Assembly: GCA_036351435.1 (NCBI GenBank)
Contig: JAZBPA010000171.1
Location: 1-23,899 of the forward strand
Length of the DNA: 23,899 nt
Source: JAAUQA01 sp036351435
GTDB lineage: Bacteria > Pseudomonadota > Gammaproteobacteria > Competibacterales > Competibacteraceae
Direction: 5' to 3'
Shown: one piece after another, positions 20,381 through 23,899 of the stretch
How positions within the stretch are numbered: position 1 is the first letter of the stretch
How the letters are laid out: each line of letters starts with the position of its first letter
Notes under the pieces: model-generated
The model's database searches: none
Told to the model about the DNA's origin: nothing
Seen by the model: only the letters and a program-made list of their open reading frames with translations
Position numbers and translations under genes: made by a program

Positions 20381-22471
20381 TCAACTGTTTTCGTTGATGC
20401 CTCTCATGCTAAGACGAATCCGTCCTTGTTTATCCACTTCCAGCACTTTAACTTTTATGACATCGCCCACCGCCAGCTTATCGCTGACGCTGCGAATCCG
20501 CTCTTCAGCGATCTGGGAAATATGTACCATGCCTTCGCGGCCGGGCATGATCGCGACGAAAGCGCCGAAATCCATGATGCGAACTACTTTGCCTTCGTAA
20601 AGACGACCGATTTCTATGTCGGCAGTGATTTCTTCAACCCGCCGCCGCGCTTCGTCGCTGGCGGCTTGGTCAACGGCAGCGATTTTGATAGTGCCATCGT
20701 CGCTGATGTCAATCACCGCACCGGTTTCCTCAGTAATGGCGCGAATCGTGACGCCGCCTTTACCAATGACGTCGCGAATTTTATCCGGATTGATCCGCAT
20801 GGTCGTGATGCGCGGCGCATACTGGGACATCTCCTCACGGGGGCTAGAAATCGCTTCCTGCATCTTGGTCAGAATATGCAAACGACCCGCACGAGCCTGA
20901 TCTAACGCCACTTGCATGATTTCGCGAGTGATGCCGTCAATCTTGATGTCCATTTGCAACGCGGTCACCCCGGTATCGGTACCCGCCACTTTGAAATCCA
21001 TATCACCCAAGTGATCCTCATCACCCAAAATATCAGTCAGCACCGCAAACCGGTCAGCTTCTTTGATCAACCCCATAGCGATACCCGCGACCGGAGTTTT
21101 CAGCGGTACACCGGCGTCCATCAGCGCCAAGCTGGCACCACACACCGAAGCCATTGAGCTGGAACCATTGGATTCGGTGATTTCGGAGACCACGCGTATC
21201 ACATACGGATAGCTGGCCATATCCGGCATCACCCCCAGAATAGCCCGTTTCGCTAAACGCCCGTGACCAATCTCTCGCCGCTTAGGACTGCCGACCATGC
21301 CGGTTTCGCCGACTGAGTAGGGGGGGAAATTGTAATGCAGCATGAACGGTTCGCGATATTCACCCTCAATCGCGTCAATGACTTGCGAATCTCGGGTGGT
21401 GCCCAATGTGGTGACCACTAATGCCTGGGTTTCCCCACGGGTGAACAGTGCCGAGCCGTGTGCGCGTGGCAGCACGCCGGTGTCTACGTTGATAGTTCTA
21501 ACCGTGTGGTGATCTCGACCATCAATGCGTAATTCGCCGGCCAGCACGCGAGCTCGGACAATGCGTTTTTCCGCGGCAGCAAAGGCTTTTTGAATCTCGT
21601 CGGCGGTCCAGTCGTTATCTTCCTGCGCCAGCAGTTGTTCAACAACCCGAGTACGCACCTCACGCACCGTCTGTTGCCGAAGTTGTTTCTCCGAAATTTG
21701 GTAGGCGTCGACCAAAGCGGTTTCTGCCGCTGCGTTGACAGCAGCGCTCAACGTCTCGTCAGGAACCGGTGCTTGCCATTCCCAAGCCGATACCTGAGTC
21801 TCGGCTGCCAACTCCCGAATGGCTTGAATGGCCGTCTGCATCTGTTCATGGCCGAAAATCACCGCGCCCAACATCACCTCTTCCGATAATTCCTTGGCTT
21901 CGGATTCGACCATCAGCACTGCACTTTCTGTCCCGGCCACGACCAGATCCAATTGTGATTGGGCTTGATCTTTGAGAGAGGGGTTCAGGAGATACTGACC
22001 ATCTTTATAACCCACCCGGGCGGCGCCTATAGGACCACCACAAGGTATACCGGATAGGGCCAACGCCGCAGACGCTCCCAGCAACGCCGGAATATCGGGA
22101 CTGACCTGCTGATTCAACGACATAACCGTCGCAACAATCTGTACTTCGTTGGTAAAGCCCTTGGGAAACAACGGCCGCAACGGACGATCGATTAATCGAG
22201 AGATCAGTGTTTCACTTTCGGATGGTCGTCCTTCTCGACGAAAAAAGCCGCCGGGAATCCGACCCGCCGCATAACTGCGTTCTTGATAATTGACCGTAAG
22301 TGGAAAAAAGTCCCTTTTATCAGAGGCTTCTTTAACACCAACCGCGGTAACCAATACGACAGTATCCGCCATATTGACCAGCACCGCGCCGTGGGCTTGA
22401 CGTGCGATACGCCCGGTTTCCAGGGTTACGGCATGATCACCGTATTGAAAGGTTTTTCTAATAGGAATCAC
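20381..22471 (-). CDS. pnp: Polyribonucleotide nucleotidyltransferase (PNPase)
   Basis: A 696-residue phosphorolytic 3'-5' exoribonuclease and degradosome component. Two RNase PH-like domains (the first from FQYGDHAVTLETG, the second from RAHGSALFTRGETQALVVTTLG) flank the helical linker. The KH domain is near 555-610 (KIRDVIGKGGVTIRAITEETGA) and the S1 domain ends the protein (GKVVRIMDFGAFVAIMPGREGMVHIS). The start codon is GTG at 22471 with AGGA about 9 bases upstream; PNPase genes often use non-ATG starts. The C-terminus is short after S1 (RLSMRGINENS), slightly less than the 711 of E. coli. It follows rpsO by 69 bases in the conserved rpsO-pnp order. Confidence 0.97.
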   Translation of the reverse strand: MIPIRKTFQYGDHAVTLETGRIARQAHGAVLVNMADTVVLVTAVGVKEASDKRDFFPLTVNYQERSYAAGRIPGGFFRREGRPSESETLISRLIDRPLRPLFPKGFTNEVQIVATVMSLNQQVSPDIPALLGASAALALSGIPCGGPIGAARVGYKDGQYLLNPSLKDQAQSQLDLVVAGTESAVLMVESEAKELSEEVMLGAVIFGHEQMQTAIQAIRELAAETQVSAWEWQAPVPDETLSAAVNAAAETALVDAYQISEKQLRQQTVREVRTRVVEQLLAQEDNDWTADEIQKAFAAAEKRIVRARVLAGELRIDGRDHHTVRTINVDTGVLPRAHGSALFTRGETQALVVTTLGTTRDSQVIDAIEGEYREPFMLHYNFPPYSVGETGMVGSPKRREIGHGRLAKRAILGVMPDMASYPYVIRVVSEITESNGSSSMASVCGASLALMDAGVPLKTPVAGIAMGLIKEADRFAVLTDILGDEDHLGDMDFKVAGTDTGVTALQMDIKIDGITREIMQVALDQARAGRLHILTKMQEAISSPREEMSQYAPRITTMRINPDKIRDVIGKGGVTIRAITEETGAVIDISDDGTIKIAAVDQAASDEARRRVEEITADIEIGRLYEGKVVRIMDFGAFVAIMPGREGMVHISQIAEERIRSVSDKLAVGDVIKVKVLEVDKQGRIRLSMRGINENS

Positions 22472-22513
22472 AAGACTGTCCTGGTAAGCAAAGCATGTCG
22501 GTAAAGAACAGGA

Positions 22514-22543
22514 TGATGAGCGCGCTGAACAACACGCTGATCA
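22514..22543 (-). promoter_or_regulatory. Hairpin in the rpsO-pnp intercistronic region
   Basis: TGATCAGCG on the minus strand faces CGCTCATCA across a 12-base loop, pairing 8 of 9 bases, and begins at the end of rpsO. In E. coli this region carries a terminator and an RNase III-processed hairpin that lets PNPase control its own mRNA. The present hairpin could serve the same role, but sequence alone does not show it. Confidence 0.35.
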
Positions 22544-22810
22544 ACGACGTAAACCCAGTCTTGCAATCAATTCCTGATAGCGCTGAACATTCTTCTTCTT
22601 TAGATAATCCAGCATCTTGCGACGCTGATTCACCATTTTCAATAATCCGCGCCGCGAGTGATGATCTTTACTATGGGTAGCGAAATGCCCTTGCAGGTCA
22701 TTAATTCGGTTGGTCAATAGAGCAACCTGCACTTCCGGCGAACCAGTATCGTTAGGATCGCGTCGGTAGTCTTGGACAATTTGCGATTTTTGTTCAGTGC
22801 TGAGCGACAT
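22541..22810 (-). CDS. rpsO: 30S ribosomal protein S15
   Basis: An 89-residue primary 16S rRNA-binding protein of the 30S platform. The sequence is standard along its full length: FRRDPNDTGSPEVQVALLTNRI-type segment (YRRDPNDTGSPEVQVALLTNRINDLQGHF), HSKDHHSRRGLLKMVNQRRKMLDYLKKKN and YQELIARLGLRR. Length equals E. coli S15. The ATG at 22810 follows GGAG at a spacing of 11. A good sigma-70 promoter lies about 50 bases upstream, and pnp follows, so the two are probably co-transcribed. Confidence 0.98.
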   Translation of the reverse strand: MSLSTEQKSQIVQDYRRDPNDTGSPEVQVALLTNRINDLQGHFATHSKDHHSRRGLLKMVNQRRKMLDYLKKKNVQRYQELIARLGLRR

Positions 22811-22858
22811 TATTCAAACAACTCCACTATATTCTTTAGATTTTAAATCAAACGGTGA

Positions 22859-22887
22859 ATTCTAATCCTACCTGACGGAACGGACAA
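22859..22887 (-). promoter_or_regulatory. Predicted sigma-70 promoter of rpsO-pnp
   Basis: On the minus strand, TTGTCC (22882-22887) and TAGAAT (22859-22864) stand exactly 17 bases apart, giving a 5' leader of about 40 bases before the rpsO ATG. Spacing and hexamers are close to consensus. Confidence 0.65.
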
Positions 22888-22916
22888 GCAAACATCGCGA
22901 GGTTTTGGTCGATCAA

Positions 22917-22943
22917 TATGAGAAATGCGCCCAGCGGGCGCAT
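22917..22943 (-). terminator. Hairpin after the carbonic anhydrase gene
   Basis: A perfect 8-bp stem, ATGCGCCC with GGGCGCAT (22925-22932 and 22936-22943), and a 3-base loop. On the minus strand it is followed by TTTCTC, a modest U tract. It lies 48 bases after the carbonic anhydrase stop and before the rpsO promoter, so it should insulate the two units. Confidence 0.65.
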
Positions 22944-22990
22944 CTGCTTAGCGTTGGTACGACGTTATGATTTTTATTTATGGCGCTAAT

Positions 22991-23701
22991 CTAGTCGAGA
23001 AAAGTGATTCGACCGGTGCCAACATCATGCATTGCGCCGACGACTTTAATGCGCTCTGCTTGGGCTAGATCATGCAGTACAGTGCTTCTGGTGAGCAATG
23101 CTTTCACGTTCTGGCGTACATTCTCTTCGGCGACAGCGGTTACAAACGCTTCATTCGCTGAATTACGCTCGCCCTCTACATCGGTTATCGCATACACCGC
23201 AGGCATCAAATTGCTGAGCGTTTGAGTTAGGTTGCCGAGCTGGGCATTGTCGGCAGCACCTTTGATCGCACCACACTCGCTGTGCCCCAATACCACAATG
23301 AGTTTTGCTCCTGCGAGCTTGGTGGCGAATTCGAAGCTGCCGATAAAGTCGGTGTTAGCAAAATTACCGGCAATGCGGGCGCTGAAGATATCGCCTATCC
23401 CTTGGTCGAAAACGACTTCGGGTGGGACTCGTGAATCAATGCAACCCAGAATACCTGCGAATGGAAACTGTCCCGTCGCTGTAGCCTTAACCTGAGCCAT
23501 CAGATCGCGTTGCAGCATCTTCCCGCTGACAAAGCGTTCGTTGCCGTCCTTCAATAATTCTAACGCTTGGTCCGGCGTTAATTCGCTGCGCGCTTGTTTG
23601 GTCATCGCCGGTATTTCCGTCGCTGCCAGGGTGTGGCCGGGAATAGCCAGTGCGGCGGTCATTGCTGGGATAGCCTTGAGTAACTGGCGTCTTGTTGTCA
23701 T
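22991..23701 (-). CDS. Beta-carbonic anhydrase with Tat signal peptide
   Basis: A 236-residue beta-class carbonic anhydrase interconverting CO2 and bicarbonate. Zinc ligands are C87, H140 and C143, with the D89/R91 dyad (GCIDSRVPPE) and GHSECGAIKGA. The N-terminus TTRRQLLKAIPAMTAALAIPGHTLAA has a twin-arginine motif (T-R-R-Q-L-L-K), a hydrophobic stretch and an Ala-x-Ala-like end near residue 27, so the folded zinc enzyme is probably exported to the periplasm. The ATG at 23701 follows TGGAG at 8 bases. A promoter-like sequence lies about 100 bases upstream and a hairpin follows. A periplasmic form would handle bicarbonate supply or pH rather than cytosolic carboxylation; that is inference. 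Confidence 0.93.
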   Translation of the reverse strand: MTTRRQLLKAIPAMTAALAIPGHTLAATEIPAMTKQARSELTPDQALELLKDGNERFVSGKMLQRDLMAQVKATATGQFPFAGILGCIDSRVPPEVVFDQGIGDIFSARIAGNFANTDFIGSFEFATKLAGAKLIVVLGHSECGAIKGAADNAQLGNLTQTLSNLMPAVYAITDVEGERNSANEAFVTAVAEENVRQNVKALLTRSTVLHDLAQAERIKVVGAMHDVGTGRITFLD

Positions 23702-23798
23702 ACGTTATACTCCAATGGTTTTTTTGGTGGTATGGCGATGTGGCTCAAGGTCATGTGATGGCACCACACAACAAAACCTTAGCGCACATCAGTGTTTT

Positions 23799-23828
23799 TA
23801 TATAGGGAAGACGGGCACGGCCTGCCAA
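23799..23828 (-). promoter_or_regulatory. Possible promoter of the carbonic anhydrase gene
   Basis: On the minus strand TTGGCA (23823-23828) and TATATA (23799-23804) are 18 bases apart, giving a leader of about 90 bases before the ATG. Hexamers are reasonable, but there is no further support. Nothing else recognisable lies in 23702-23854. Confidence 0.4.
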
Positions 23829-23854
23829 GTCGACAAACCCACGCTGTGACGGTA

Positions 23855-23899
23855 TCACCCACGAATCAACGTGCCGATACCTTCGTCGGTAAACAATTC
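23855..23899 (-). CDS. argB: C-terminal end of a gene resembling acetylglutamate kinase (partial)
   Basis: The minus strand is open from the right edge and reads ELFTDEGIGTLIRG followed by TGA. This closely resembles the closing segment of acetylglutamate kinases (E-L/I-F-T-D-x-G-x-G-T), the second enzyme of arginine synthesis. Only 14 residues are visible, so the call is tentative. The stop is 27 bases upstream of the predicted -35 box of the carbonic anhydrase promoter. Confidence 0.5.
   Translation of the reverse strand, partial: ELFTDEGIGTLIRG

Noticed and set aside
20281..20440. TATCCACTTC occurring at 20281 and 20431
   Set aside because: A 10-base match with one copy inside the pnp coding region; probably chance.
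1..23899. CRISPR array or complete insertion sequence
   Set aside because: No regularly spaced direct repeats and no transposase reading frame were seen on either strand.

Overview
The window looks like a chromosomal segment of a gammaproteobacterium outside the Enterobacterales. This rests on the gene orders ilvB-ilvH-ilvC-pssA-leuA, dnaX-ybaB-recR behind SRP RNA, and rpsO-pnp, and on a DUF4124 protein. A Competibacter-like lineage is possible, but no tool was used to test that. All sequence comparisons below were made by eye.

Layout. (1) Bases 1-4758 are an accessory, plus-strand block. It holds the C-terminal end of a repetitive, probably beta-helical surface protein, then three tandem paralogous phage-tail-collar (MdpB-like) genes, an unrecognised 178-residue protein, a GT-B glycosyltransferase and a GNAT acetyltransferase. 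No other phage structural genes are present. (2) Bases 4755-5975, minus strand, hold a DUF433/PIN-like toxin-antitoxin-type pair and a DUF6916 gene. They are separated by a roughly 164-bp imperfect palindrome that looks like a MITE. (3) Bases 6013-13093, minus strand, run ilvB-ilvH-ilvC-pssA-leuA-UDG-rimI: branched-chain amino acid synthesis, phosphatidylserine synthesis, uracil-DNA repair and S18 acetylation. A strong intrinsic terminator lies between ilvH and ilvC. (4) Bases 13360-15652, plus strand, hold a periplasmic DUF4124 protein and proS, with a 22-bp perfect hairpin between them. (5) Bases 15653-15912 contain no gene but carry three perfect DnaA boxes in 35 bp and a fourth relaxed box, an oriC- or datA-like arrangement. 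(6) Bases 15913-18298 hold acyP, a WrbA-type flavoprotein, a HIT protein, recR and ybaB. (7) Bases 18351-22810 hold dnaX (with a possible frameshift site for a short gamma form), SRP RNA, tRNA-Ser(GGA), pnp and rpsO. (8) The right end has a Tat-exported beta-carbonic anhydrase and the last 14 codons of a gene that reads like argB.

The most interesting parts are the non-phage collar cluster with its DUF6916, GNAT and unknown-protein neighbours, the DnaA-box cluster, the MITE-like palindrome, and the A6 slip site in dnaX that leads directly to a -1 stop.
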